DNA from: Streptomyces pactum | GTDB lineage: Bacteria; Actinomycetota; Actinomycetes; Streptomycetales; Streptomycetaceae | NCBI RefSeq assembly: GCF_016031615.1 | Contig: NZ_JACYXC010000001.1 | Coordinates: 3,100,001-3,164,000, forward strand | Reading direction: 5' to 3' | DNA length: 64,000 nucleotides | In this document: piece after piece, positions 42,006 to 50,667 of the stretch | How the letters are laid out: every line of letters begins with the position of its first letter | How positions within the stretch are numbered: the stretch's first letter is position 1 | The notes under the pieces: generated by a model | Database searches by the model: none | What the model was told of the DNA's origin: nothing | Seen by the model: only the letters and a program-made list of their open reading frames with translations | Position numbers and translations under genes: made by a program

Positions 42006-43120
42006 CAGGGAGTGTGAGCACGATGACCGGACCACTGATCACCGGCTGGTCCGCGGTCTCGCCGTACGGCATCGGCCGCGAGGCGTTCGAGGAGGGGTTC
42101 CGCTCCGGCCGGTCCACGACCGTGCCGCTGGCCGGCGAGGACTGGCTCGGTGAGGACCGGGCCGACACCGAGGCGTGCCTGGTCCCCGGGTTCGTGATCA
42201 AGGAGGTGCTCGGCAAGAAGGGCACCCGCGCCATGGACCGGGTCACCGGCCTTGTGGTCACCACCGTCGGCAAGCTGCTGGACACCACCGGCGGCCCGCT
42301 GCCGTCGGAGGTCACCGACGCCGACACCGCGCTGGTGCTGGGCACCACCCACGGCAGCGCCAAGAGCATGGTGGACATCACCCGCGACACCCTCACCGAC
42401 GAGAAGCCGTACTACATCAACACCGCGCACATCCCCAACGCCATCGGCAACGCCTCGGCCGGCATGTGCGCCATCTGGTACGGCCTCAAGGGCCCCAACA
42501 CCACGCTGGCCGCCGGCCGCTGCTCGGGCCTGTACGCGCTCAACTACGGGCGCCGGCTGCTCGCCGCCGGCCGCGCGAAGACGGTGCTGTGCGGGGCCGC
42601 GGAGGAGTACACCACCGACCGCTCCTGGCTGGAGTGGCACAGCCGGGGCGCGGACGAGGCCGGCACCGTGCTCGGCGAGGGCTGCGCCATGGTCTCGCTG
42701 CGCGCCGCCTCCGCGGACGGCCGGGGCGACGACGACGCGCTCGCCGAGGTGGTCGGGGTGACCGCCGGCGTGGTGGGCCCGGACGGGGTCGCCGCCTCGC
42801 TGGAGACCGTGGTGGGCAACGCGCTGCGCCGGGCCGGGATCTCCCGGGACCAGCTGTGGGCGGTCTCCGCCTCGGCCCCGGCCGGCGAGGCGGGCCGCGC
42901 CGAGATGAAGGCGCTGGACGCCCTCTTCGGCGACCTGGACCTGCTCACCCTGGGCCGGCCCGGCCTGATCGGTGACACCTCGGCGGCCACCTCCGCCTTC
43001 CAGCTGGTGGCCACCCTCACCGCCGCCCAGGACTCGGCCCGCGCGGCCGGCCGGGTCGCGGTCATCACCTCGGTGGACCGGGACGGCGCGCTCGGCTGCG
43101 CCCTGCTGCGGCTCCGCTGA
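42002..43120 (+). CDS. chain-length-factor-type ketosynthase partner (CLF4)
   Basis: 372-residue condensing-enzyme homologue. The nucleophile region reads NTTLAAGRCSGLYALNY; Arg occupies the Cys position and the neighbouring Cys is one residue off, so it should be inactive in condensation. Shares KKGTRAMDRVTG and VLGTTHGSAKSM with CLF1. The ATG overlapping the KS4 stop is used; an ATG 21 bases later (MTGPLITGW), with GGGAG upstream, is a real alternative. Last gene of the rightward unit, followed by two strong hairpins. Confidence 0.88.
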   Translation: MTGSVSTMTGPLITGWSAVSPYGIGREAFEEGFRSGRSTTVPLAGEDWLGEDRADTEACLVPGFVIKEVLGKKGTRAMDRVTGLVVTTVGKLLDTTGGPLPSEVTDADTALVLGTTHGSAKSMVDITRDTLTDEKPYYINTAHIPNAIGNASAGMCAIWYGLKGPNTTLAAGRCSGLYALNYGRRLLAAGRAKTVLCGAAEEYTTDRSWLEWHSRGADEAGTVLGEGCAMVSLRAASADGRGDDDALAEVVGVTAGVVGPDGVAASLETVVGNALRRAGISRDQLWAVSASAPAGEAGRAEMKALDALFGDLDLLTLGRPGLIGDTSAATSAFQLVATLTAAQDSARAAGRVAVITSVDRDGALGCALLRLR

Positions 43121-43134
43121 CACCGGCGCCCCAA

Positions 43135-43163
43135 GGTCCGCGGCCGCCCGCCGGCCGCGGACC
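43135..43163 (+). terminator. first terminator hairpin after CLF4
   Basis: Stem GGTCCGCGGCC / GGCCGCGGACC (11 bp) around a 7-base loop, 15 bp after the CLF4 stop. Confidence 0.7.
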
Positions 43164-43227
43164 TGCCGGCAACGGCGGTCACCCGCCGGCCGCGGGCCCG
43201 GCACCCGCACCCGGCGGACGCCCGTAC

Positions 43228-43273
43228 GACGACGGCGGCCGGCCCCCTCTCCCGGGGGCCGGCCGCCGTCGTC
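43228..43273. terminator. bidirectional terminator between CLF4 and isomerase 2
   Basis: Perfect 20-bp stem (43228-43247 with 43254-43273) and a 6-base loop, between convergent genes. The right arm ends 16 bp from the stop of the leftward isomerase-like gene. Confidence 0.85.
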
Positions 43274-43289
43274 GTCGCCGCGCACCGGC

Positions 43290-43928
43290 TCAACAGGCCC
43301 GCTCCCAGCCGGCCAGGCCCGCCCGGACGGAGCCGGCGAACCCGGCGAGCCGGTCCACCCCCCAGAACTTCTCCGCGCCGTCGATGAAGTACGGCACCCC
43401 GAACACCCCGTCGCGGTGGAGCGAGAACAGCGCCTCCAGACCGCGCTGCCGCACCGCCGGATCGTCCGGTGCCGCGCCCAACGCGGCGCCGTCCAGGCCC
43501 AGTTCGGCGCCGATGACGGCGATCACCCGCGGGTCGCAGACGTCCTCGCCGCGCTGCCAGCAGGCCCGGTAGACCAAGTCGGTGAACTCCCGCCCCCGGC
43601 CCATCTCCTGCGCGACCAGGAACGCCAGGTGCGGCACCTCCCAGCGCCGGCCGGTCTCCGGCGGCCAGACCGCCTCCAGGCCGCGCTCCCGCGCCAGCCG
43701 CCGCACGTCCTGCTCGACGTACCGCCGCTTCTCGTCCGACATCGGCACGTACGGCAGCTGCACCCCGGAGCGCGCCAGGCGGCGCTGGACCGGCTCGTCC
43801 GGCTCCCAGAACGGCAGCCAGTCGATGACGTCCGCGACATCGGAATACCGGCCCACCAGATCGGAATGGGCCAGCCACGAATAAGGACTGCTGAATGAGA
43901 AATACCAGCGCGGCCGGCTTCGGGACAT
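43290..43928 (-). CDS. DsbA-fold HCCA-isomerase-like protein 2
   Basis: 212-residue paralogue of isomerase-like protein 1. WYFSFSSPYSWLAH again has SPYS in place of CxxC, then IDWLPFWEPDE, and near residue 170 GVPYFIDGAEKFWGVDRL. It lacks the long tail of its paralogue but ends WERAC, again with a cysteine near the C-terminus. It is transcribed leftward and is not in an operon with a PKS gene. Probable double-bond isomerase or thiol-dependent transferase acting on the polyene (inference). Confidence 0.82.
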   Translation of the reverse strand: MSRSRPRWYFSFSSPYSWLAHSDLVGRYSDVADVIDWLPFWEPDEPVQRRLARSGVQLPYVPMSDEKRRYVEQDVRRLARERGLEAVWPPETGRRWEVPHLAFLVAQEMGRGREFTDLVYRACWQRGEDVCDPRVIAVIGAELGLDGAALGAAPDDPAVRQRGLEALFSLHRDGVFGVPYFIDGAEKFWGVDRLAGFAGSVRAGLAGWERAC

Positions 43929-44119
43929 CGCCGTCTCCTAAAGCAAAGGGGGAAATGAAGGACAGGCCCCGAGAAAGAGGTGTACGGCACGCCGCGGCGC
44001 GCGCCGGCGAGGCGCCCCGGTCCCGACACTCCGGACGCACCGCCCGCACCGGGGTGCGCGGCGGTGTCCGGGTCGGACGGCTTCGCACCGGCCCGGCGGG
44101 GACGGTGCGTAAACGGGGA

Positions 44120-44854
44120 TCAGCGCTGGATGCCGCCGCTGAGCCGCACCGCCGCGTCGATCACCACACTGCCGTACAGCCGCCCCGGCGTACTGGTCAT
44201 CCTGGTGACCGGCCCGGAGATCGACAGCGCGGCCATCACCCGGCCGCCGGGCCCGCGCACCGGCGCCGCCACCGCGGCGATGCCGTGCTCCCGCCCGCCG
44301 ATGCTCTGCGCCCAGCCCTGCCGGCGCACCCCGGAGAGGGTTGCCGCGGTGAACTGCGCCCCGCGCAGACCGTCGTACAGGTCCTCGGGCCGCTCCCAGG
44401 CCAGCAGCACCTGGGAGACCGGCCCGGCGTTCAGCGGAAGGGCCGCGCCCACCGGAACCCGGTCCCGCAGGCCCGGGCCGGCCGCGGCGGCCTCGGCCAC
44501 GCACACCCGCATGTTGCCGCGCCGGCGGTACAGCCGGGCACTGGCACCGGTGATGTCGCGCAGGTCGTTGAGGACCGGGTCGGCGGAGAGCACCAGGTGG
44601 TCCCGGCACGCCTCCATGGCCATCATGCCCAGCCGTGGCCCCAGGATGAACCGGCCCTGCGCGTCGCGGGCGAGCAGCCGCAGCCGCTCCAGGGCGAGGA
44701 CCAGCCGATGGACCGTCGGGCGCTTCAGACCGGTGTCCGAAACCAGCCGCGACAGCGATGCCGGGCCCCCTTCCAGAACACCGAGCAGGAGAGACGCCTT
44801 GTCGAGAACACCGACTCCGCTCAGTGCTGACTGTTCGGGAGTAGAGGTAGTCAT
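44120..44854 (-). CDS. IclR-family transcriptional regulator
   Basis: 244-residue regulator. N-terminal winged helix (about 15-75): VLDKASLLLGVLEGGPASLSRL, then the recognition helix region TGLKRPTVHRLVLALERLRLL. The C-terminal GAF-like effector domain starts near 85 and contains LNAGPVSQVLLAW and GIAAVAAPVRGPGGRVMAALSISGP, both IclR hallmarks. Such proteins respond to small acids and often repress neighbouring genes. The ATG used gives MTTSTPEQ. It sits about 190 bp after the isomerase-like gene on the same strand and may be a pathway-specific regulator. Confidence 0.9.
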   Translation of the reverse strand: MTTSTPEQSALSGVGVLDKASLLLGVLEGGPASLSRLVSDTGLKRPTVHRLVLALERLRLLARDAQGRFILGPRLGMMAMEACRDHLVLSADPVLNDLRDITGASARLYRRRGNMRVCVAEAAAAGPGLRDRVPVGAALPLNAGPVSQVLLAWERPEDLYDGLRGAQFTAATLSGVRRQGWAQSIGGREHGIAAVAAPVRGPGGRVMAALSISGPVTRMTSTPGRLYGSVVIDAAVRLSGGIQR

Positions 44855-45122
44855 TGGATGTGTCTCCTCGTCGGACGGGCGGAGGTCCGGCGCGGCTGGG
44901 AATGTCCGCCGAACCCCCGCTTCCGGCGGCTCACTCGGGGGGATGAGCATCACCGGAGGAATAGATCATCCTTTTGCACAAGCGGATTCACATTCCTTCG
45001 TTCATGTCTATCCGCCGCCGCCAAACACCCGCAACGACGCCTTCAGGAAGCTGCCAGCCATATCGCGCGGGCCGACGCCTTCCGGTCTTCCCGGAATCCG
45101 CCGGGCGGCACCGGGACAGTCC

Positions 45123-45977
45123 TCACCTCCGGGGCTGCGGCGGTTCCTGCGGAGGGGAGACCGGCAGCAGACCCAGCTCGGCCGCCCGCACCCCCGCCTG
45201 GAACCGGGAGTTGGCGCCGAGCAGCGCCATGATCTCCGCGACGTACCGCCGGTAGGTGCGCACCGACACCGACAGCTCCCGGGCGGCCACCTCGTCGGTG
45301 ACGCCCAGCCGCAGCCACTCCAGGATGGGCCGCACCATGTCGGTGCGGGCCCGGTCACCGAAGTCGATGCGCTCGGTCACCTGCAGGGCGTTCCGCCAGA
45401 TCCCGTCGAAGAGGGTCTGCAGTGTCTCGATGACGCCGGGGTCGCGGATCGCCGAGGCCCGGCGGCCGACCGCCGAGTCGGCGCACACCAGTGCGGCCTT
45501 GCCGTCCACGATGAGCGCCGCCAGCAGCGGGATGCGCGCGGCCCGCACCTCCAGCGGCCTGCCGTTGCCCGAATGACGCTGGACGAATGACCAGTCCAGG
45601 GTGTTCTGCGCGCAAAGCATGCGTATTTTGACGCTCAGGCCACCGCTTTCCAGCCATTCATCCAGCGCGGAGTAGATGGTACGGGCATGCGCCGCCTCGG
45701 CGGCCAGTACCACATCGACGCTTTCACCGGCCTCGTAGACGAGTTCCTGGGCGGCTGCCAGTATTTCCGCTTCCTCCGCCGTGATGGCGGAGACCCAGGA
45801 ATTCCGGGACTGGCGGTCCCGGTGTTTGACCACGGTGGATTCGATGAGCGCACGGACCGCCAGGAGTTCCTGCGCGATGTCATCTTCTACGTGAGCATGA
45901 CCATTTTCGGTGTCGTCCTCGTGATGCGCCCGTTCGGCACCCGCCCCGGACAGTGCGGGATCCCTCAACCTTCTCAC
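45123..45977 (-). CDS. LuxR-type HTH regulator 1
   Basis: About 284 residues. The C-terminal 60 residues form a LuxR/GerE-type helix-turn-helix (LRLGVTDEVAARELSVSVRTYRRYVAEIMALLGANSRFQAGVRAAELGLL). The N-terminal domain has no receiver, PAS or ATP-binding motif and instead resembles a PLD-like/TrmB-type alpha-beta sensor (LVYEAGESVDVVLAAEA, IPLLAALIVDGKAALV). The start is uncertain: the GTG used is the only in-frame choice at this end and has a weak ribosome-binding site. It is closely related to the next regulator upstream and lies 63 bp from it on the same strand. Confidence 0.82.
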   Translation of the reverse strand: MRRLRDPALSGAGAERAHHEDDTENGHAHVEDDIAQELLAVRALIESTVVKHRDRQSRNSWVSAITAEEAEILAAAQELVYEAGESVDVVLAAEAAHARTIYSALDEWLESGGLSVKIRMLCAQNTLDWSFVQRHSGNGRPLEVRAARIPLLAALIVDGKAALVCADSAVGRRASAIRDPGVIETLQTLFDGIWRNALQVTERIDFGDRARTDMVRPILEWLRLGVTDEVAARELSVSVRTYRRYVAEIMALLGANSRFQAGVRAAELGLLPVSPPQEPPQPRR

Positions 45978-46040
45978 CCCGTGACATGTATGCGCCGATC
46001 AGTCCAACTCAGCCACCAACAAGCACAGTTCTCCCGGGAC

Positions 46041-46811
46041 TCAGTCACACGGCGACAGAAGCCCCAGCTCGACGGCGCGCACCCCGGCCTGGAAGCGGGA
46101 GTTGGCGCCGACGTCACGCATGATCGCCGCCACATGGCGGCGGTAGGTACGGAGGCTGACCTGGATCTCCTTGGCCGCCACGTCGTCGGTGTGGCCGGCG
46201 CGCAGCCGCTCCAGGATCAGGCGCACCGAGTCGGTCCGCAGCCGCTCGGCGAGGCGGGAGTGCTCGGCGAGCGGGATCGCACTGCCCCACACACCGGCGA
46301 ACATCAGGTCCAGCGCCCGCACCGAGGCCGGGTCCGCGATGACGGACAGGTAGCGCCCGTTGCGGTCCGGACCGGTACGACCGAAGGCCTGCCGCCCGTC
46401 CACGATGATCATTCCCTGGAGATCGACCTCGCTGACCCTGATGTCGTACCCCTGGGTGCCCCGCCGGGTGAAGCCGTGCAGGCCGAGCGGCGCCACCACC
46501 TCGGGCGAACACAGCGCCCGCACCGCGATGCCGGCCGAGCGCAGCGCGGTCAGCTTGCCCAGCAGCGGGGCGAAGGGCTTGGCCCGCTCGTAGGTGCCGG
46601 GCATGATCACGCTGACACTGTGCCGCGCCCCGTTCATCAGTTGGGTGATCTCCCGCCGGACCGCCGGTCCGTCCGACGCGAGAACCATCGGCGCCCGACG
46701 GTCCGGAGTACTCCGGTGCATGGACACAGCGGACTCGATCAGCTCACACACCTGCATGAGCGCGTGCTCCACTCCGTCCGAACCCTCAGTCGCCTTCGAC
46801 AGCTCTGCCAT
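46041..46811 (-). CDS. LuxR-type HTH regulator 2
   Basis: 256 residues with the same layout as regulator 1: sensor-like N-terminus (MNGARHSVSVIMPGTYERA, then VDLQGMIIVDGRQAFG) and C-terminal helix-turn-helix LRAGHTDDVAAKEIQVSLRTYRRHVAAIM, then DVGANSRFQAGVRAVELGLL. The recognition helices of the two (SVRTYRRYVAEIM and SLRTYRRHVAAIM) are almost the same, so they may bind the same sites or each other. GGGGGAG precedes the ATG at short spacing. It is the rightmost gene of the cluster and is preceded by an AT-rich promoter-like region. Confidence 0.86.
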   Translation of the reverse strand: MAELSKATEGSDGVEHALMQVCELIESAVSMHRSTPDRRAPMVLASDGPAVRREITQLMNGARHSVSVIMPGTYERAKPFAPLLGKLTALRSAGIAVRALCSPEVVAPLGLHGFTRRGTQGYDIRVSEVDLQGMIIVDGRQAFGRTGPDRNGRYLSVIADPASVRALDLMFAGVWGSAIPLAEHSRLAERLRTDSVRLILERLRAGHTDDVAAKEIQVSLRTYRRHVAAIMRDVGANSRFQAGVRAVELGLLSPCD

Positions 46812-48206
46812 GACTCCCCCATGCAGTGCGCGTCGCCATGATCACGCACCTGTCGATATACCGCCGAACACTCATACTGGACCGGCCGCCGCGACCTCCC
46901 CGCGGCAGAACAATCCAATTAATTGAATCCGCAATGACACGGCCGTCCGCCTCGACACCCGCGTCCACCCCAACGCCACCGGCACTTAACGCGCGAGTAA
47001 GAACTCGGCGGTCCGGTCATGCATTGCGATCGAATCTCTCGCACCGCACTTGACGCGCGAGATTAGTTCGCTGGCTCCAACCCAGTCAACGCGCCCCCTC
47101 GGGTAAAGATCGCGTAAAACACCCCTTCTGAGCAGGGTGCCCTATAAGCGGACCCCACGGCGTCCGGGTGATTGTCAGCAAGTTGCACCCCCGGACTGAA
47201 ACTCACCGCGCGTGACCACCCTCCGCATGCACAATCCGCCCGAAGGACGACACTCGGCTATCGAACGCTCCCCCGGTGGCCGCTTGTTGACAGCTCTGTA
47301 CCTGCCGCCGAGCGGCTGAACCCATGGTGCCGCGCAGGTCTCATGGGGATGTCCGGGCCGTGTCACCAAACAGCCACACCCCGCACACAGGGCCGGTCCC
47401 GCCCGCCTCCCGCGGCGCATATGCCACCCGGGTCACGCCTCCCGGCAGTCCCGGGGGCCCTTCCCGGGCGCCGCGCCGTCCACATGGTGAACTCTTTCTC
47501 CCGGCCCGCCCGGAGGCCTCCCGGAGGCCTCTCACGCCCCTTCCGCGGGCCACTTCCGGACCCCGCCGAACCCCTCGGGAACTCGCCGGGCAGCCGTCCG
47601 TCGACACGCCGGTGGACGCCGGCCGGCCCCAGGACGGGAAGGGGTGCGCACCGGGCCCGGCCCCGGGCGGACGCCGGGGGGCGGGCGGGCAACAGCCTTC
47701 CGGCCGGTGGGCGCGGACGGAAGGGGGGCGTGCGGAGCCCTCCGGGCGCCGGGCCGGGTGCGGACACCGTGACCGGGACGGAACGCCCGGACGGCGGGAC
47801 CGCGGACGGACGCGGGGAACCGGTCGGCGACAGCGGAACGGCCCCGCCCTGGGACGGACACCGGCGCCGCGCCCCGGCCGGCGGGCCCGTTCCCGCGCGG
47901 GCGCCCCGGGCGGACCCGGGGGACCGGGCGGGCATCGTCGCGGGCGGGGCCTGCGGTGCGGACCCGCGGCGGAGGTCCGGCAGGGGGGCCGGCGCGGTGC
48001 GGGGTCCGGTGCGGGGCGTGCGGCCGGCCGCCGCGGGCGCGGGTTCGGGCGACGTGAGCGCAGGCTTCCGGCGCGGTACGCGAGCGGGCACGCGGTGCGG
48101 TCCGGCCCGGTGCGTGAGTGCGGGCGGCGACGGCAAGCGGACCGTACGCGGGACGCGGGCCGCATGCCGTCCGGCCCTCCCCCACGCCCCCCGAGCATGC
48201 GAAAAC
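46812..48206. other. 1.4-kb gene-poor stretch at the cluster/core junction
   Basis: The left third (to about 47330) is AT-richer than the rest of the window and has no ORF of note; it must hold the promoter of LuxR regulator 2. The right two thirds are extremely GC-rich with several overlapping long ORFs on both strands. Their peptides are Arg/Pro/Gly/Ala-rich, lack motifs and sometimes run into the tRNA gene, so I treat all as spurious. This may mark an old insertion or deletion boundary. Confidence 0.45.
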
Positions 48207-48232
48207 CGCAGGTCACCGGGGTGACCTGCGGC
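48200..48232 (-). terminator. Rho-independent terminator of the tRNA gene
   Basis: On the minus strand, a 10-bp stem CCGCAGGTCA / TGACCTGCGG with a short loop is followed by TTTTCGC. It begins about 5 bases beyond the tRNA 3' end. Confidence 0.85.
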
Positions 48233-48236
48233 GCAG

Positions 48237-48312
48237 TGGAGCCGACTGTCGGGTTCGAACCGACGACCTTCGCTTTACAAGAGCGGTGCTCTACCAGCTG
48301 AGCTAAGTCGGC
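48237..48312 (-). tRNA. tRNA-Thr (anticodon TGT)
   Basis: 76 nt including an encoded CCA. Acceptor arms GCCGACT and AGTCGGC pair fully, followed by discriminator T and CCA. The D-arm AGCTCAGCTGGTAGAGC and T-arm GGTCGTCGGTTCGAACC region are standard. The anticodon loop CTTGTAA gives anticodon TGT, reading ACA threonine codons. It is the first core-chromosome feature right of the biosynthetic cluster. Confidence 0.95.
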
Positions 48313-48517
48313 GAGTCCACGCCAGTGTACCCATCGGCCGGCGGTGCCCGGCAGCGGTGACTTCACCGGCCCGCGGCGGCGAGTTCACCGGGGCCCGGCT
48401 ACTGACATCGGTGCCCCGCCCGGGTAGCGTCACAGCGGGCCCACGCGGTGGGCCCGGCACACGACACCTTTACTCGGATCGTCCGGCACGTTCCTGCCGG
48501 TGAAGGGACTCATCACC

Positions 48518-49654
48518 ATGGCTACGGTCACCTATGACAAGGCCAGCCGGATCTACCCGGGCAGCACCAAGCCCGCCGTGGACCAGCTCGACATCTCCAT
48601 CGAGGACGGCGAATTCCTCGTGCTCGTCGGCCCCTCCGGCTGCGGCAAGTCCACCTCGCTGCGGATGCTTGCCGGCCTGGAGGACGTCAACGGCGGCGCC
48701 ATCCGCATCGGCGACCGCGACGTCACGCACCTGCCGCCCAAGGACCGGGACATCGCCATGGTGTTCCAGAACTACGCGCTCTACCCGCACATGACCGTCG
48801 CCCAGAACATGGGCTTCGCGCTGAAGATCGCCGGCGTGAACAAGACGGAGATCCGGCGCAAGGTCGAAGAGGCCGCCAGAATGCTGGACCTCACCGAGTA
48901 CCTGGACCGCAAGCCGAAGGCACTCTCCGGCGGTCAGCGGCAGCGGGTGGCGATGGGCCGCGCGATCGTCCGTGAGCCGCAGGTCTTCCTCATGGACGAG
49001 CCGCTGTCGAACCTCGACGCCAAGCTCCGGGTGCAGACCCGCACCCAGATCGCCGCGCTCCAGCGGCGGCTGGGCATCACCACCGTCTACGTCACCCACG
49101 ACCAGGTCGAGGCGCTCACCATGGGCGACCGGGTGGCGGTGCTCAAGGGCGGCCTGCTCCAGCAGGTGGACTCGCCGCGAAACATGTACGACCGGCCGGC
49201 CAACCTCTTCGTCGCCGGCTTCATCGGCTCGCCCGCCATGAACCTGGTCGAGGTGCCGATCACCGACGGCGGCGTGAAGTTCGGCAACAGCGTGGTGCCG
49301 GTGCCCCGGGACGCGCTGACCGCCGCCGCGGACAAGGGCGACACCACGGTCACCGTCGGCATCCGCCCCGAGCACTTCGACGTGGTCGAGCAGGGCGGCG
49401 AGGCGGCCGGCTCGCTCACCAAGCAGAGCAAGGACGCCCCGGCCGGGCTCGCGGTCACCGTCAACGTCGTCGAGGAGCTGGGCGCCGACGGGTTCGTCTA
49501 CGGCACCGCCGAGGTCGGCGGCAGCGCCAAGGACCTGGTGGTCCGGGTCAACGGCCGCCAGGTGCCCGCGAAGGGCTCGGTCCTGCACGTCGTCCCGCGC
49601 CCGGGCGAGACCCACGTGTTCTCCACCTCCACCGGCGAGCGGCTCAGCGAGTAA
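48518..49654 (+). CDS. msiK: multiple-sugar ABC transporter ATPase MsiK
   Basis: 378-residue ATP-binding subunit of the MalK/UgpC/MsiK type, which in Streptomyces energises several sugar importers (cellobiose, maltose and others) from one shared gene. Walker A GPSGCGKST at residues 38-46, signature LSGGQRQRVAMGR near 135, Walker B VFLMDEPLSNLDAKLR, and the H-loop VTHDQVEA. The C-terminal third is the OB-fold regulatory domain ending HVFSTSTGERLSE. The ATG giving MATVTYDK is chosen over a GTG 18 bases upstream because GAAGGGA is correctly spaced for it. No permease genes adjoin it, as expected for MsiK. Confidence 0.94.
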   Translation: MATVTYDKASRIYPGSTKPAVDQLDISIEDGEFLVLVGPSGCGKSTSLRMLAGLEDVNGGAIRIGDRDVTHLPPKDRDIAMVFQNYALYPHMTVAQNMGFALKIAGVNKTEIRRKVEEAARMLDLTEYLDRKPKALSGGQRQRVAMGRAIVREPQVFLMDEPLSNLDAKLRVQTRTQIAALQRRLGITTVYVTHDQVEALTMGDRVAVLKGGLLQQVDSPRNMYDRPANLFVAGFIGSPAMNLVEVPITDGGVKFGNSVVPVPRDALTAAADKGDTTVTVGIRPEHFDVVEQGGEAAGSLTKQSKDAPAGLAVTVNVVEELGADGFVYGTAEVGGSAKDLVVRVNGRQVPAKGSVLHVVPRPGETHVFSTSTGERLSE

Positions 49655-49753
49655 CCCGCCCCCGGGTCGCGTACCGGCGCGCACCGCCCCCGCGGCCCGC
49701 GGAGGCATGCGGACCGCCGGCCCGGAGGCCGGCGGTACCGCCCGCACGGCACC

Positions 49754-49793
49754 CCACGGCGCCGTCCCCGCACCCGCGGGGGCGGCGCCGTGG
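49754..49793 (+). terminator. terminator of msiK
   Basis: Stem CCACGGCGCCG(T)CCCCGC with GCGGGG(G)CGGCGCCGTGG, 18 bp with one G-U wobble and a short loop, 100 bp after the stop. The rest of 49655-50250 is GC-rich filler becoming AT-richer near 50080-50220, where the next gene's promoter may lie. Confidence 0.75.
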
Positions 49794-50250
49794 CGCGTCC
49801 GGCCCCGGGTACGGGCGGGACCGGGCCGTCGGCGGGCGGGACCGCAGGAGACGGAGGGCCGGCCCACGGCGGGCCGGGCGGCAGCCGGGTGGCAGGGCGA
49901 CCACGCGCCCCGGCGGCAGCACAGGCAGGAGCCCGGACGACAGACCGGACACGGGCCCGAGCGGCCGACCCGCCGTGGGCCGGGCACGAGCCCCCACGGC
50001 AAGCGGGGCGGCGGGCCGGGCGGCGGAGGACGGCGGCACGGACCCCGACCGGACATCCAGCCTTCGTCCCGAAACGTCGCCAGATATATGGACTTCCGGA
50101 GCGTTTCGATTCTCTCCGTCAAGGCGAGCGATTCCCGTTTCACCGCTGCGGTCCCTCATCAGGGTGACGCAATGTCTCCAAATCATCACTACTCGCTACG
50201 ATTCGCGGCGTAACCGCAGTTCCCTCCCTGAACTTCCGCGAGGAACACCC

Positions 50251-50667
50251 GTGAACACCGCTACCCGCCGCATCGGCCGCACGCTCGCGCTCGTCCTCCC
50301 CGTCGTCCTGGTGCTCTCCGGGACCCTCGCCGTGACCCGGGTGCCGTGGGCCGACCCCCGCTCGGAGTCGCAGATCCTCACCGCGTCCTCGGGCCGGGCC
50401 TCCAGCCCGGCCGCGCGGAAGGCCCCGCACGAGGCGCTGCGCGACCGGCTGCTCACCGAACTCCGCGAGAAGGACCCGGGCGTGGCCCTCACCCACCTCC
50501 AGACGGCGGTCGACCAGCAGCCGACCCTCGCCGAGCACTGCGCCTCCATCGCCCGTGCGCTGGGCCGGGCCGCGGTCGCCAAGTACGGCGCCCAGCGCGC
50601 GCAGACGTTCTCCCGGCCGGTCTGCGACACCTCGTTCGCCGCCGGTGTGTCGCACGCCCGCGGCTGA
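50251..50667 (+). CDS. hypothetical secreted or membrane-anchored protein, 138 aa
   Basis: GTG start giving VNTATRRIGRTLALVLPVVL; CCGCGAGGA upstream supports it. Residues about 8-28 form one hydrophobic segment (LALVLPVVLVLSGTLAVTRV) after a basic start, so it is a signal peptide or anchor. The rest is a helical domain with two separated cysteines (EHCASIARALGRA and PVCDTSF) that could form a disulfide outside the cell. Conserved next to msiK in my memory of streptomycete gene order; no function known. Confidence 0.75.
   Translation: MNTATRRIGRTLALVLPVVLVLSGTLAVTRVPWADPRSESQILTASSGRASSPAARKAPHEALRDRLLTELREKDPGVALTHLQTAVDQQPTLAEHCASIARALGRAAVAKYGAQRAQTFSRPVCDTSFAAGVSHARG

Noticed and set aside
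47172..48366. Several long ORFs left of and across the tRNA gene
   Set aside because: Compositions are Arg/Pro/Gly/Ala only, there are no motifs, they occur on both strands at once and two run through the tRNA. Typical open frames in very GC-rich non-coding DNA.
49655..50250. ORFs in the msiK downstream spacer
   Set aside because: Low-complexity Gly/Arg/Pro frames spanning a terminator; only the ORF beginning at 50251 has a signal-peptide-like start and normal composition.
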